From: Adineta ricciae
Lineage: Eukaryota; Rotifera; Eurotatoria; Adinetida; Adinetidae
Length of the DNA: 64,000 bases
Direction: 5' to 3'
NCBI GenBank assembly: GCA_905250025.1
Contig: CAJNOJ010000019.1
Span: 186,001 to 250,000 of the forward strand
Numbering within the stretch: the first letter of the stretch is position 1; the number at the start of each line of letters is the position of its first letter. Shown one piece after another: positions 25,499-40,538 of the stretch. Under the pieces are notes generated by a model. That model made no database searches and was not told where the DNA came from. It saw only the letters and a list, made by a program, of their open reading frames with translations. The position numbers and the translations under genes were made by a program.

Positions 25499-27329
25499 AT
25501 GAGTGGATTTGAAGCACTTTCGAAACCGTTGAAACCGCGATCAGAAGTCGCTGTTCATACCATTCATCCAACACTTGAAGAAAAGCCACGTTCGAAATAC
25601 AGTGTACCAGACTGGTTCAATCATAAGTAAAAAAGAATGGAAACTTTCGGTTGATGTGTATTTCTTTTCTCTGTTGCTCGTTTAGTTATGCGATTTCCTA
25701 TGATGCTGAACGTAGTCGAAATGTTTCTCATCAAGTGCGACAAGATGGTCGACGATTGACTAATGAAACTTATAACGAATCATGGTGGAACAAACATGAT
25801 AAGTAAGTTCTCCCAACTGAACATCTTGCATTGTAACGATGTTTTTCTTAGCGATGTGCGAATTTCTGATCGACTTGATGAAATTGACAAATGGCGCAAA
25901 ACACTCGAATATACTATTCAAGATATTGATCGAGAAATTCAAGCCATTCAAACAGCCAAAGAACAATGCGAACGGTACCTTGAATCAATGCGTCGCCCCT
26001 TAGGTCTGTGCATTGCTTTTTCCGTGGAAAAACAAATCTCTCTGCCTTGTTTTAGATGTAGCTCTGGAAAACCATGTGACACGCGATGGACGTAAAGCCA
26101 TCGACAATGTTGATGATGAACCCGAGCGTGAATTGAAGAAGGTAGTCGAGTATTTCCTTACGAATATCAGTGATTGCAAGACTTTTCTAGGAAGTATATG
26201 TTATCGACGGGGTCAAACGACAACTTCATCAACAAGTCCAAACTGCCTTCGATCAAATTGCTCGTCTTACCGAAGCTAAACAACAATTAATCCGAGTAGG
26301 CTCGCTTTGTTTTTCTATTCAATTTCTCTTTTCACTAAACTCCAACTTTCATTGAGGATTTGCAAGATAAACACACTGCTTTTGCTATCTGCGAAGAAAA
26401 TCTCCAATTGAACGAATTCTCACCGAACATCAGTTATAAACCTGATCCATGCCGACCAATCAAAGGGCAAATTACACCTGAAGAATGGATGGCGTTTTCA
26501 AAATACAACAAAGATCGCGCAGAAAAAGAAAGTATGCTTGACAACCGAATCGATTCCTCGGAAAAATAACTCTCTTTAGTGTACGAATCAACACGTCTTC
26601 GTGAAAGCATCTTCCATACTATGGGACAATCAGCTGCTGATCTCGAATCACAAAGTAAAGCAAGTGAATATGCCTTACGAAAACGTTTACACGAACTTGA
26701 ACGATCGCTCAACGAACTGGAATGGCAAAAGAAACAGGTAGATATGCTCAAAAGTAATGTCGACGTCATTGACTATGTTCGACTTATAGACGCAAGAAGA
26801 AATTCTTAGCAATGAAAACGATATCGATCGTTTGGAGAAAGCTATTCGAGATAAGGAACCATTGATTAAATTAGCAATGACCCGACAAGAGAATCGTCAT
26901 AGCCGTCCAGGAATGGATCTTGTTCGCGATGAAGTCAGCTATGGAGTATGTTGATGGTGTTCGAATTCTTTCTTGATCTCTATCAATATGAAATATTTAG
27001 TTATGCGATGAAATTCAACAACTGAAAGCCGAAAAACGTGCTTTAGAAGACCAATTAAAACAAGCGAAGTAAATCGTAACCAAAATCTACGATTTTTCCC
27101 GTAATTCATTACTTTTAGACATGCATGGAACATTCTTCAACAAAATTTACACCGTATCGAAGACGAAATTGCCGTCAAATCCAATTCCATCATGTTAGAA
27201 AAGCGCGCCCTAGAAACACGCCGTCGTCTGAACACAGAAATCACACCGATGACCGAAGTTGATCGTACTCGACAACTGATGAACATGGACTCGAGTGGCA
27301 TTCGCCCGGTCCTTCAATCCATTTACTAG
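25499..27329 (+). CDS. TEKT2: tektin (closest to tektin-2)
   Basis: Coiled-coil filament protein of ciliary and flagellar doublet microtubules. Spliced over about ten exons, beginning MSGFEALSKPLKP and PRSKYSVPDWF, then AERSRNVSHQVRQDGRRL, WRKTLEYTIQDIDREIQA, RRPLDVALENHVTRDGRK, SPNISYKPDPCRPI, ASEYALRKRLHELERSLNEL, and the tektin signature region SRPGMDLVRDEVSYG (the family nonapeptide is RPNVELCRD; here it is RPGMDLVRD). It ends LMNMDSSGIRPVLQSIY. The N-terminal SVPDW and central NISYK contexts fit tektin-2 best among the tektins I remember. The first exon ends after FNH. Stop TAG 27327-27329. Convergent with the XK-related gene. Confidence 0.9.
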
Positions 27330-27954
27330 AAAAACTTCTTCCCTTTTCACTTGACAAAACAAATCTTTTCTATTTTATTCTACAGTAAACATTGGAGTGA
27401 TTAATCTATTTCAATCTTTAATAAAATATTCTACAAAAAGCAACAACATTTGTTGCATCAACTTCTTCGATCGAATGTCTCCGACAAAAAATACTTCGTT
27501 AGTTGCGTTTTTATTGTAAAATACAAATCAAAAAGTTTTCGATCTACCGTCACATTTCTATGGAAACACATTGGATATGTATTATATGAAAACTAGCTCT
27601 ATACCTTCTAGCACACACGTAGTATACATGTACGAAACTCTACAAGAAATGTTCAGATATCTAAAGGCTTGAACAAAAAGGCCAATTGAGAATATTCATG
27701 ACTAGATGCAATTGAATTGATTATCAACTAGAACAGACGATTTATTAGTAAGAAAACACAGAGGAAATGTCTTACAACTATGTATAGCATGCATCTGTAT
27801 GTAAACGAGATTCCAAAAATGCGATCACATTTAATTCAATGAAAGAGAATTCCATTGATATCGAGGAAGTTCATTCATTCACTGTTAAACAGAATATTTT
27901 GCACGGAAACTACCTGAACACGATCAAGACGAAGGTATTCGAATGTCTTTTACT
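27330..27954. other. intergenic, convergent 3' regions
   Basis: AATAAA-like signal near 27420. Otherwise AT-rich sequence with no gene seen. Confidence 0.5.
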
Positions 27955-30900
27955 TTAACATTGAGAGGTATCATTGGTTGAAATGAATGATTTATTATCA
28001 TTCGAAGACGACGAAATTATCAATGGTGTCAATTTAGCAGCTGTGAGTATCATTTCTTCACCGTCATCGTTACTAGCGTGGTTGATATGTGATGAAATCG
28101 TACTGTGATTATCGTCGGATGGGTGTACGTCTTCGTCGATGCTGAAGATTCTTGATGATTGCTGAGATGTTCGTTTATCTGATATGTACGAAATCGTGGG
28201 TTTCTCAACATCATCTTCATCTTCTTGTTGCATTTTTGCATACGATTCTTGATGTGGAGATCGTTTTAATGAAACATGAGCTCCATGGAAGAAGGGTTGT
28301 CGTCGACTATGTCGAATGTGTGAATAGGATGAAGGAGTGTCAGTTACACTAAGATTGTTCTGATCTGCATGTTCAGACGATGCTGGTAACGAAATTGTTG
28401 TTGGTCGCTTGAAACCATTGGATATTTTCGACAGTACACTATGCGAGGAAGCGTGCTGACGTTTCGTTGCTTCTTCCTACAAAAGAAATGATACATATGA
28501 ATGTATAGTTAAAGATGTTGTCATACCTGTGCTTTGGTCAATTTGACTTTTTGGTCGATGGCTTGTTGTTGGGAGATAAGCTTCTGTCGATTTTCTTTGG
28601 AGAATCGATTGAACCATCGTTCGTTGATCGAGTTTGTATTCATTTCTAATGAACCCGTTTCGGCCAGTTCGTTGTTTTCATTTTGGTTTTGTAGTTCATT
28701 GTGATCAATCATCTCCTCGCATGATTTCGACTTTCTCAAACGATTAAATCGTGGCAATGGTCTTATGCGTACAACTGAGGCGACATTTTGTTTTGTATTC
28801 AGTCGAACATGATCACTTGGATGAAGAAAACGATAGTAGATAAGTTGAAACAAAATCGCAAACCAAAATCCCACGCAAACAAATGTCACAAGCGAATATT
28901 TAAAAATCGTATTAGATTCCGATGAATGGACAGCATAAATAATCGAAAAAGAGATGTTTTCAATATAATAGATGGTATAGAAGCCAATATAATGCAAACG
29001 TGTATCACCTTTGCGCAGATTCTAATGAAATCTTCATAAGATTCGTTCATTCGAAAGTGTTTTCTTACCATATAACAGAAGATGAAGATGTACGAGCAAA
29101 CGAGATTATAACATTTCTCGAAGATTGCTTCGCGCGGGTTGTATTTTGTTTGATCACTGATACAGAAGATTGTCCGCTAATAAACGAAGATGAAGACTTA
29201 GCACAGCGTTTGAAGACTCGAACTTACAAAGCGAAGAATCCAGAAAAGCATTCCAAACCAATGGCCAACAAGAATAATCCAAAACCAGGAGCGAAAGGTT
29301 GCCGCAAACATTGCCAATGCGAAAACTCGTGGCGTTATTAAAAATAAATACCAAAACTAAATCAATAGAATGATCAATATCGTTTTTCCTTCCAGAAAAA
29401 AACAACCCTGCGTACCCATTGAATGATCGTACTCCACCATGACACTAACCGTGGTGGTGGCTTGCCTTTTGGCCAACCTTGTGGTGAATGTGTCAACTGC
29501 ATATGTCTCCAGCATCTGGAATAGCCACTTAGCGCATACGCTAATGAACCGAGAGAAGATATGATTGATAAACATTGCTTTGCAAAGAGATTATCAACTA
29601 CGAACAAAACGAATAGAATTACTTTCCGAAACTGAAATTTCTCACATTTCATCGATGATGAACCTAATCGTAGCATAATATATAATTGTAATATCACCTG
29701 AGAGCCGGAATCCATAAAACAATCGAATACGCGTAGTAAGGCGATGTCAGCATCGATCAAGATTTGTTTCGTTAAGTAGAATCGTGCCCATTTGGGATTA
29801 TGCCGCTTTTGGAAGCCTTTCCATGTATAATATAAACCTCGGATGTATCTAAATACCAGTTCATCATCGTTTCTACCAAAATATTTGCAAAACTTACTTG
29901 AGACATAGATCTAACTGTAGAACTAAGATAATAATTCGAATAATCCACGTAAAACCTTTAAGTGTTGCCGATGATAATTCAAATGTATTCTTTTTCACTT
30001 TTTCCTCCGGAATTTGTGGTTGATGTCTGATCCGTGAGATATGAGCATCCACTTGATCTTCCCCGTGTTTATTCTCCATCAAATCATCCGTTTGACAATA
30101 TGTAGTCTGCCGCCTCGTTTCGTAATCTGTTTCAAGTTTTCCGTTCGCAGCGGCTTTTAATTGACTGCTATCCATGTACCACACGAGTGAGAACACCGAG
30201 AGAGTGACGTTCGGCAAGATGACACACATTAACGTTAAGATAAATAACCAATACGCACCTTCGACATAATAAGCATGAGCTAGGACAATGTCAGTTACCG
30301 TATCAAAGAAGAAGGCGAAGACACCCCATGCATAGATAAACACTTCAAAAACGTTGATTGACATTGTGTCTGGAATGAAATCGGCAACCATTGTACCGGG
30401 TGACGGTTGAGAGAAGAGATGTGGTTGAAGATTAGGTTCGTCATCGGTAGGAATAAATTCTGCAGGACATGGTGGCAGGGTGACGTCGGTTATATTTGCC
30501 AGTGTAGAGCGACGACGTTGCATTTGCATTTTTTCTTCTTCATTCAAGGGAAAATGTAGCTGTTGAGGTTCTTTGTCATTGATGGGTGGTGTTGAAGAAG
30601 ATGATGACGATGTGCGGCTAATGTTAAGAACGTTTTCATCTGTTTCTTTCGGTGGTATTGGCTCCGGACAGTGTGTAGTGCCTGTTGCAGATATGACTTC
30701 TTTGCCGAGAAGACCTAATGGATTCGCACGATTTAGTTCTTGATGCGTGACATCTCTGATCGACTGAAGAATATTGAAACCAGTTGATTGGATTGATGGA
30801 GTTTCACTTTCTGGCGTGACACTCGTACTCGAATTGGTCTTTGAACGTGATCGATTGACTTCGCACATAGATGTATTTGATCGACGCGTCGATGACGAGG

Positions 30901-31381
30901 AAGGGGTTTGATCAGGACGACAAACCACTGTGATCTGACCTTCTAGAGAAGAAGAAGATGGTAAATTGATCGACAAACAAGCTACCGTATACAAAACGGG
31001 TCGCGCATATCACTATGTATATCAATTATGAAATGTCGTCTGAACAGTTATTGATCTTTGACTACAATTATATCATGATGATTGTCAAGAGTCGGTGTAG
31101 ACGAATGGTTTATTCTGATGAAACTTTGTAACGATCGAATATTTTCGACGCATTGTTTGAACTCATGAGTAGTGTGATCAAGTAGGCGTAGCTGAACATT
31201 TACTACACTCATCGAAACTGCTCATCATGCGAAAAACTGTTAATGTTGAAATATATTCACCTGGATTCGATGAAGTTCTTGTATGTTGTTGTTCGTCATC
31301 GTCTCGCTTTTGGTCATGTTTGTTCACCGGTTGCGGCCGACAATTAGGTGAGATCGTTCCATTCGATTTTCGTTCGGGCAT
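27955..31381 (-). CDS. XK-related membrane protein (XKR family)
   Basis: Multi-pass membrane protein; several XKR members are phospholipid scramblases or their subunits. First exon 31261-31381 (MPERKSNGTISPN), then a Ser/Pro-rich cytosolic region (30981-29898) leading into the first membrane segments (FEVFIYAWGVFAFFFDTVTD, FILTLMCVILPNVTLSVFSL). Next exon: LVFRYIRGLYYTWKG, DCFMDSGSQVILQLYIM (the family E-x-x-PQ-x-x-LQ-type region). Later exons: RVFALAMFAATF, IILVGHWFGMLFW, CYNLVCSYIFIFCYM, NLRKGDTRLHYIGFYTIYYI and LIYYRFLHPSDHVR, the family C-terminal transmembrane block. A long low-complexity tail follows. Stop at 27955-27957. Internal exon edges around 29600 are less certain. A plus-strand frame at 29000-29341 is antisense to these exons and is not a gene. 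Confidence 0.85.
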
Positions 31382-31567
31382 CTGTATATCAATTTCGACT
31401 TTATTTCCACATCATTTTCTAAATCTTTCAATTTACATTCTATTCAGGAAGAAATATATACATGTGAAATCTAGAATATAAATTCAAGAATGGTTTATTT
31501 TGTTTCTAAAGAACAACAGCAACACAATTTTTTCGCACACACACTCTCTCTCTCTCTCTTTCTTTCT

Positions 31568-33062
31568 TTACAATCCTTCAACCGGTTCCTGTTTGAGCAA
31601 TGTTTGTAAATTACTCAATTTCTGTTTCAGAACATTCAAACAAGACAAAACGATCTAAAAGAGAGATATGTTGGGCCAACTAGTACATCGAACAGAAAGA
31701 CATACCGTTCCTGGTTTGAGCGCGCCAGTTGATTCTACATTGAAATAGAATTTGTTTGGAACCTTATTTGCATCAAATGGAGCTTCCTGTTCATGTTCAA
31801 GTAATTCTACAATCGAACACAAGAGTAATTGGCTGTCAATACTCAACACCACATTTGTTTCACTTACCAGAATGTTCCGATTTATGCCATTCCTCCGGCA
31901 CTGGATAAACTGTATGCCGGAGAGCATTGTCGGGATCGTATTCGAACGAAACTCCCTAAAAGACAACATCAACTACTAATTCATTCACAAATTTACTAGT
32001 GCATCATTTACACAAGTTGGAATCCATTTTGCATGTTCTTTTCCAAAGCCTTTTCGTGCATAAGCTTTCAAACGCAATTCTTGACCTTGGCGAAGTTTGA
32101 CGATGAGAATATCTAAATAGAATCCGAATAACAATCACGCAGTGTTAATATGCAAGAAGGAGAAAAACATGGAAGATTCCATTCCTTTGGTTGTTTTACG
32201 TGCTGTACAGGAAATTAAGATAATCAAACGTATCGTAATTCGAGCGGCGATCTGCTAGACATGAATCAACAAAGATCTACTATACCATCTTTCTTTTCAT
32301 CAGTAGCTGGACAAAGAAACGAAGTATCGATTACTTTCATTCATCTATTGAATCTGAAAGTATCTTTTTACTTTGTCTTCTGAAGAATATGCGTAGATCT
32401 ATTTCTTCGTTCGCATGAAATTATACTGTATCTTAATACTTTTCTCCTACTTAACACCTCCTAAGTATAGTTATTTGCCCTTTCACTTGCCAAAACTAAA
32501 TGTCAAACTAGCAACTTAATCTTTCATCAAATATGGTCTGTGAAAACAAATGGAAATCTTACCTTCGAGAAAACGATCCTGTCCTTCGTCATCATTTTTA
32601 GCTTTTGTTGGAACTGGCATCACATGTTGATTGCTCGGTATCAAATCAGCCGATGTCACCTAAACATTCAGGAAAGTATCAGGTGTTTTGTCGTCTATTT
32701 CGGCTTAGTCTTCTTCCTACATTCTTTGTCTGTTCTTCTTGATTTCGTACATTGAGTGTAAATTCTACTGAACATTGTGGACAAAATTCGTCACAGGAAC
32801 AGTCCCGATGATAAATCATCTTATCAACTAATTCTTCGCAATATATTGGAACGAGACCAATACGATGAGCAAGAAATTCATCGAATAAAACTGTTGTATT
32901 CGATTCGATGTGAACTGAATCGATGGCGACCGTTGGCGTTTCAGCGATCATACTACGACGTATGGCATTCGCAACACTCAAATCCGTATTTTCAATAACG
33001 AATTTGATGTTATCTTCGGTTAATTCAATTACTTGAACACTGGGCTGATTCGCATACGGCAT
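31568..33062 (-). CDS. POLR2C: RNA polymerase II subunit RPB3
   Basis: Core Pol II assembly subunit that pairs with RPB11. Exon 1 (33062 down to about 32720): [48 protein letters not shown] and the zinc-binding loop [14 protein letters not shown]. Then [79 protein letters not shown] and a final exon [20 protein letters not shown]. Complete in length and motifs compared with the animal protein. The intron between the second and third coding exons is longer than most here (about 440 bases, near 32115-32560). Confidence 0.94.
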
Positions 33063-33915
33063 GCTGTTGAATTCGATCGTTTGTGAAACAAAAACTTACA
33101 TAAAGATAGCTCAACTTATATATACCTTTGACATTGCTGATCAACCAATAGAAATTCAATGTGAAGTGTCGCTAGAAGATTGTCGTTAACTTCAAACAAG
33201 TTCGTTTGCATTGAATACACTGAAAAATGTATCTATTTTTTTTCTTAAATACAACGAAAATGATCTGTGTGTGTGAAATTGTCCATTTGCATCCAATATT
33301 TGCATATTAAGTACTACAACGTTGTAGTAATTGTTTGATCACGTATCTAAATGAGTATTGATAATTTTGATGTTTGACTTCACACCGATTGCACTGCAAA
33401 ATTTTGTTTCTTCCAATTAGGTGGAATGTTCAGTTTATGTAATTTTCGGAGAGAGACTTGTTCGAATAGTTTGGCGTAGAGGGGAAAACATCAATATTTA
33501 TAGCGCGATAGTTAGCGGAGCCTTTTTCTGACAGGAAAAGCGAAATGAATTAAGAGTTGTTTTTATTTGATTCTCAATTGTTTTAGTATGTAAAGATCGA
33601 ACTTCTCCATCAAGTCTGTTTCATCATCTAATAGATCATACTTGGAGGAAAAGGAAATGATCAACCTGCAACCGGGCGAACAGATTCGAGCAAAACAACT
33701 CGTATTTTAAGAGAATTATATACTACGCTTATTTTCATATTTTCCTCGCAAATCTTTGGATACTTCAACAGTAACATTGAATTGTCCATGTCGCTTTGAT
33801 GTTGATATTTTGTCATGCTGCGATTAGAGAATAGTTAACAACCAACCGTTATCAATGTTTGCGGATACTTGAATTGAATTGAATTGACTCTTTTTCCTCT
33901 CAGTTTTATACAAAT
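33063..33915. other. divergent promoter region RPB3 / CIB
   Basis: 850 bases between two divergent genes. On the minus strand, just upstream of the RPB3 ATG, a GTAAGTTT...TTCAACAG pair about 45 bases apart may be a 5' UTR intron. No gene seen. Confidence 0.45.
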
Positions 33916-34978
33916 ATGGGCAACAACAGATCCAAAATTCCGAAAAAAGAATTAGACGATTATCGAGTAAATTTCAATTCGTTCTGTCAGATTCCTCAAT
34001 CAATATTTCTCCTTTTAATTAGACATTAACATTCTTAACCGAACAAGAAATTCTCAAGTAACATATACCTTTTTAAAAAAGTCTACTCCTGTTTGTTTTT
34101 CATCTAGAGTCTATGAAAGATTTTGTCAACTGGTCGCCATTAATCATCAAAATACGGATATATCGCAATGCCGTTTATCGAAGAAACAAGCTGTTAATAT
34201 CAATGAACTTTACGTAAGTCAGTTCCGAGTTTGAAAGAGAATGATTTGCACTGATATTCTTTCTAGCAAAATCCATTTCGGGAACGAATTGTCGAAGTAT
34301 TTTCTTCTGAACGCGATGGTTCGATAACATTCGAAGACTTTTTGGATATGATGAGTGTCTTTTCGGCGAAAGCACCGAAGTCGGTGAAAGTTTCCTATGC
34401 ATTCAAAATCTATCGTAAACATGACGTCACTTACATCTTATCTTCTTCATTTCCATGACTTTTTTCAGAAGGAATTTATAAAGGCCCACGACCAGGTGAG
34501 AACGTGATGGATTTCTAGTCAATATTGACATGTATTGTCGGATTTTAGATGGAGAATCTGCAACACCCGATGCTATTGATCTGTATGATATTAAAGAAAT
34601 CGTTCGTCGTTTGTCGGGAGAGAAATTCAGTGACGAAGACTTGACAAGGATCGCCGAAGCCGTTTGTTCACACTAGAGAATGAGAAAGCTCATTTGAATC
34701 TTTGATGTTTCAGGTTATCAGCGAAGTTGATTTGCGTGATGAAAAGAAGATAACTGTTGAAATTTTCGAATACTTTCTCTCCAATGTACCCGATTTTGCG
34801 TCGTGAGTATTCACTGATTAATTTCGAAGTATAGAAATGAATCCCTTTTCTTGGTTCTAGCTCGTTTGTCATTCCCCTGAGTGACGGAAAAGAAGATCGA
34901 CATGTGACGGCAACAACATCTGTTCTATCGGATCCAGTGGAACCTCGAACGAAACATCGAAGTCGACCTAAACAATAA
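33916..34978 (+). CDS. calcium- and integrin-binding protein (CIB family), divergent
   Basis: EF-hand protein of the CIB group. MGNNRSKIPKKELDDYR carries an N-myristoylation-type MGN start, then LTFLTEQEILKVYERFCQL and NPFRERIVEVFSSERDGSIT, then FEDFLDMMSVFSAKAPKSVK and SYAFKIY, the family core. After FKIY, where other CIBs have the third EF-hand loop, the spliced sequence is QGIYKGPRPDGESATPDAID, a poor calcium loop. The fourth (EVDLRDEKKITVEIFEYFL) lacks the central Gly. The C-terminus extends beyond the usual FxxxFxI end with about 35 basic residues (PRTKHRSRPKQ). About seven exons. An acceptor-like tract ends 12 bases before the ATG. Convergent with viperin, 148 bases apart. Confidence 0.82.
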
Positions 34979-35126
34979 CTTTTCGTTGAATATTCAGAAT
35001 GAAATAACTATCACATTGCACCATTTTCAAGACTTTTGAAAAAATTGAACTTTATTTATACAAAATCCGAGAAACAAAATACAACAACGATCTTGATCAG
35101 AAGTCGAGTTGTCGTTAATACAGAGA

Positions 35127-36092
35127 TTACCAATCATTCACATCAACAACATCTTTAGTCCATTTGTATTGTCCACCGCGTTTGAAGAACATATCTTCAT
35201 CGAAGCCACTTCGATCTAATGCTACTTCAACACCCACATCGAGGATCGACAGTGATGGATCCTTGCGGCCTTTTGTGCAATCCAGAAATCGCATTTTCTC
35301 ATCCAAGATTAAATACGAATTTCTCATTGCTAAATTCGATTCGGGAACAAAACATTTCAAATGCTCATGTCGTTGACAGAACTCTTGAAATTGTTCTTCA
35401 CTAATTACCAAATTTCGTGCATCACGTAGATTATTTTCTCCGCCCATATTCTCTCCATCGATCATTAAACATTGAAAAACTTTCCATCGCACAGGTTCTA
35501 ATCGTTCGATCGCATCGGTCATATCCTCTTGATAATTTAACTTGTGTATAACCGAATTGATTTTAAAGATAACATTGTACTGTTGACATAAATATCGGAC
35601 ACGCTGAATATGTCCGACTTGCGAATGAGAATGATGGCCATTTGTTCTTCCAGCTTCACGATTACAATCATCGTCGAATGAATCACATGATATAGCAAGT
35701 ATATCCAAATATTGCGAATACTTTTCAAACCATTTTTCGGATATTAAACTTCCGTTGGAAACAATACTTGTTGCCATTTGACATTCTTCTTTGGCAAAGC
35801 GTGTCAACTCGCCGACGTAACGTCCTTGCTCGATTAAGAACGGCTCACCGCCGGAAAAATTAATTTTTTTCGTACCAGCTTGTTGTAACAAACGTAAACC
35901 GCGCTTAGCTTCTTCCAGCGGAAGACGATCATTGGTAATGGAAGTATGAAAGCAGAATTTGCATCGGTAATTGCACGCACGAGTTAAATGATAATTCACA
36001 CTTAGTGGAACTGTTTGTGTTGAGGAAGACTTTCGGTAGACAAGTTGCCAAATATATTCAGCAATCTGAAGGAAAACTTTGATGATTTGCAT
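35127..36092 (-). CDS. RSAD2: viperin (radical SAM domain-containing 2)
   Basis: Radical-SAM enzyme that in animals makes ddhCTP, a chain-terminating nucleotide in antiviral defence. A single uninterrupted frame of 321 codons. It has a short amphipathic N-terminal helix ([20 protein letters not shown]), the iron-sulfur motif CNYRCKFC (C-x3-C-x2-C, residues about 40-47), the GGEP SAM motif ([10 protein letters not shown]), [38 protein letters not shown], and the viperin-specific C-terminus [20 protein letters not shown] and [11 protein letters not shown] ending in Trp. All catalytic landmarks are intact. The N-terminal extension is short compared with mammals. It is the only gene of this size here without an intron. 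Confidence 0.95.
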   Translation of the reverse strand: MQIIKVFLQIAEYIWQLVYRKSSSTQTVPLSVNYHLTRACNYRCKFCFHTSITNDRLPLEEAKRGLRLLQQAGTKKINFSGGEPFLIEQGRYVGELTRFAKEECQMATSIVSNGSLISEKWFEKYSQYLDILAISCDSFDDDCNREAGRTNGHHSHSQVGHIQRVRYLCQQYNVIFKINSVIHKLNYQEDMTDAIERLEPVRWKVFQCLMIDGENMGGENNLRDARNLVISEEQFQEFCQRHEHLKCFVPESNLAMRNSYLILDEKMRFLDCTKGRKDPSLSILDVGVEVALDRSGFDEDMFFKRGGQYKWTKDVVDVNDW

Positions 36093-38227
36093 CGTTGCGA
36101 GAGTTTATTGAATAGTAGAGTGCAGAATGATATAGCATTTTCCCAACTGATGCTCTTCTATAAAAACATAGTGGATTGGGAATTTTCCCAGTGTACTTGA
36201 AAAATTACCCAAGCTGGAAGAGTAACTTACCTCGATGTAGTTTGCCTCATTTCACGGGCAAAGCTCGTTGAATGTGTCATTTTCACCTGTATATGACGCA
36301 ATTGATGAGTCACTGTACACTTTCGCCTGTTTTGTCACACACTGAGAATTTTTTTTATTTACTGAGTATTAACGAATTGCTTTCTGCAAGATGCAATACA
36401 AGAATGAATTCTTAACAATTACACCTCAGAGTATATGAACAAAGATGCAAACATTTATACTTATGCAAACGGCTAGAGGAGGTTAGATCTTTTCCTCTGT
36501 AATCATCGTTCATAGACAAATTGATGGTATAAATATCAATGTGAGAGAATTCTGGCGGTATTGTGTTCTGTTTGTTCTAATAATAGAAAGAAATGCGAAG
36601 ATATGACTTTTTCAAGTGATTCATAGAGAGAACGAATTGCATGACAAAAGCAAAAGGATACTGACCATCTCTTATGGCCCCTAGACAGATGTGACAAGAC
36701 GAATAGTAGTTCTAGTGAATATCAACACTTTTCTTTTGTCTTCTACTCATCAGTTATGTCAATTACATCACTTGTCGGTCTACTGATTAGTTGTACTATC
36801 AACACGGTTAATTAAATTCACGAGATGTGTGTAATTTCTTCTTGGAGAATCAGTCCGGCGATGAAATAATCATGCGGCAACTAACGCCATCCAAAAAAAG
36901 AACAATTTATCCAATAGAAACTGAATGAATGGTGAATATAGTTCAATGACTATTTGTTCACATTGATTGGCTGATGTCAAACGTCCTTTATTTCTCGTGA
37001 GCGTGTAAGTAAATGTTGGTTCCTTGAAAATCTCGAGATTATTTTATTTGAATGATGAAGAAAATTTCTTTTTTCTCCTGCATATTTGTTCTGTCGAACA
37101 AGAAGAAGAATTTTTCGCTAGATAAATATGCGAAGATAAATGATAGTAACGTTCGCCTGTCAATGAACACTCGCGCGACAGATCGCCTCGAAAAAATTGA
37201 TTATTCGAGTCGAAATCATACTGATGTACGTAGAAAGCGGACGTGAGTATATTATATAAAAAAAGGTAGTAGCAGAAAAAGAGTGTGTATGCTATGATTA
37301 ATGATCTCACATGCAGAGAGAGTGAGTGAAAAGGAAGCAGTGATAAAAAAACACAACTTGTTGTTCTTTATCGACATATTTTTGAATATAAATAGTTACA
37401 AAACACGCTGATAATGCAATCTCACTAGTGTTCTCTTTCGTCTTTACTTTTTTTTCCATCTTCCTTTCGTAACTCACACCGACATGAGAATTTTCATTAC
37501 TATGAGTAATCATCGTCTTATCTCTTTTTCTTCTTTGTCTGGTCTCGTGCATATTGTATGTTTTGATTCTCTTTTAGTTTTCTTTTGGCATAGGATGAAT
37601 AGATTTAAGATGTCTAAACTTGATTCGCGATTTTTTTTTTCGCAAAGTGTTAAACGATTTTTTTTTGTTCTTTGTTGTCGATCTTAACATTAATTGGCGA
37701 TAGTAACTGTTCTTTTTCTCCTCTCTCTTTGTTCTTCATCGCGCTGACCTATTTACTTCTTCTTCAATCCAACTGAGCTGTCTTCTTCGCTCTACACATA
37801 TCAAAATCTGACAGGAGAGTTGAGATTTAACAAACAAATGTATCATCGTATGCTTTATATGAAGATGATATGAGAAAATTTTCGTTCTAATCGATTGACA
37901 TCGTCTATTGACAAAATTACAGTCGTGTATAAGCACACGCGTCGAGTCTCCGCCTTCGTAGTCGATGCATTCAACATCAATGTTTACTTTGAGCTTAAAG
38001 ATATTCTTCTCCTTTCGGATTATACAATGTGCCATCGTTCACTTCTTCTCTCCTTTCAGATTCTTTCAGTGTAAAAGTTCAATTTCGTTTTTTGACCTCG
38101 TAATCTAAACAAACTATTTTGAATTGATTACAATAAGTATATTTGTTTTTTCTTTCAGGATTTGAATTGAACAAGAAATGCAAACATCGCTTGCATTTTC
38201 TTTTACGTAGATAAATGAACGACAACA
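36093..38227. other. intergenic, divergent promoter region viperin / LIMK-like
   Basis: 2.1 kb with no coding sequence supported. A GGGAATTTTCCC element (36178-36189) lies 86 bases upstream of the viperin start and resembles a kappa-B/Rel site with one extra A/T. No LIM-domain coding exons (paired CxxC/HxxC motifs) were found upstream of the kinase gene. Confidence 0.5.

Positions 38228-40538
<2,311 letters not shown>

Noticed and set aside
26434-26769. Minus-strand frame of 111 codons
   Set aside because: Mirror of tektin exons; Ser/Leu-rich shadow frame.
29000-29341. Plus-strand frame of 113 codons
   Set aside because: Antisense to XK-related exons, whose minus-strand reading has clear family motifs.
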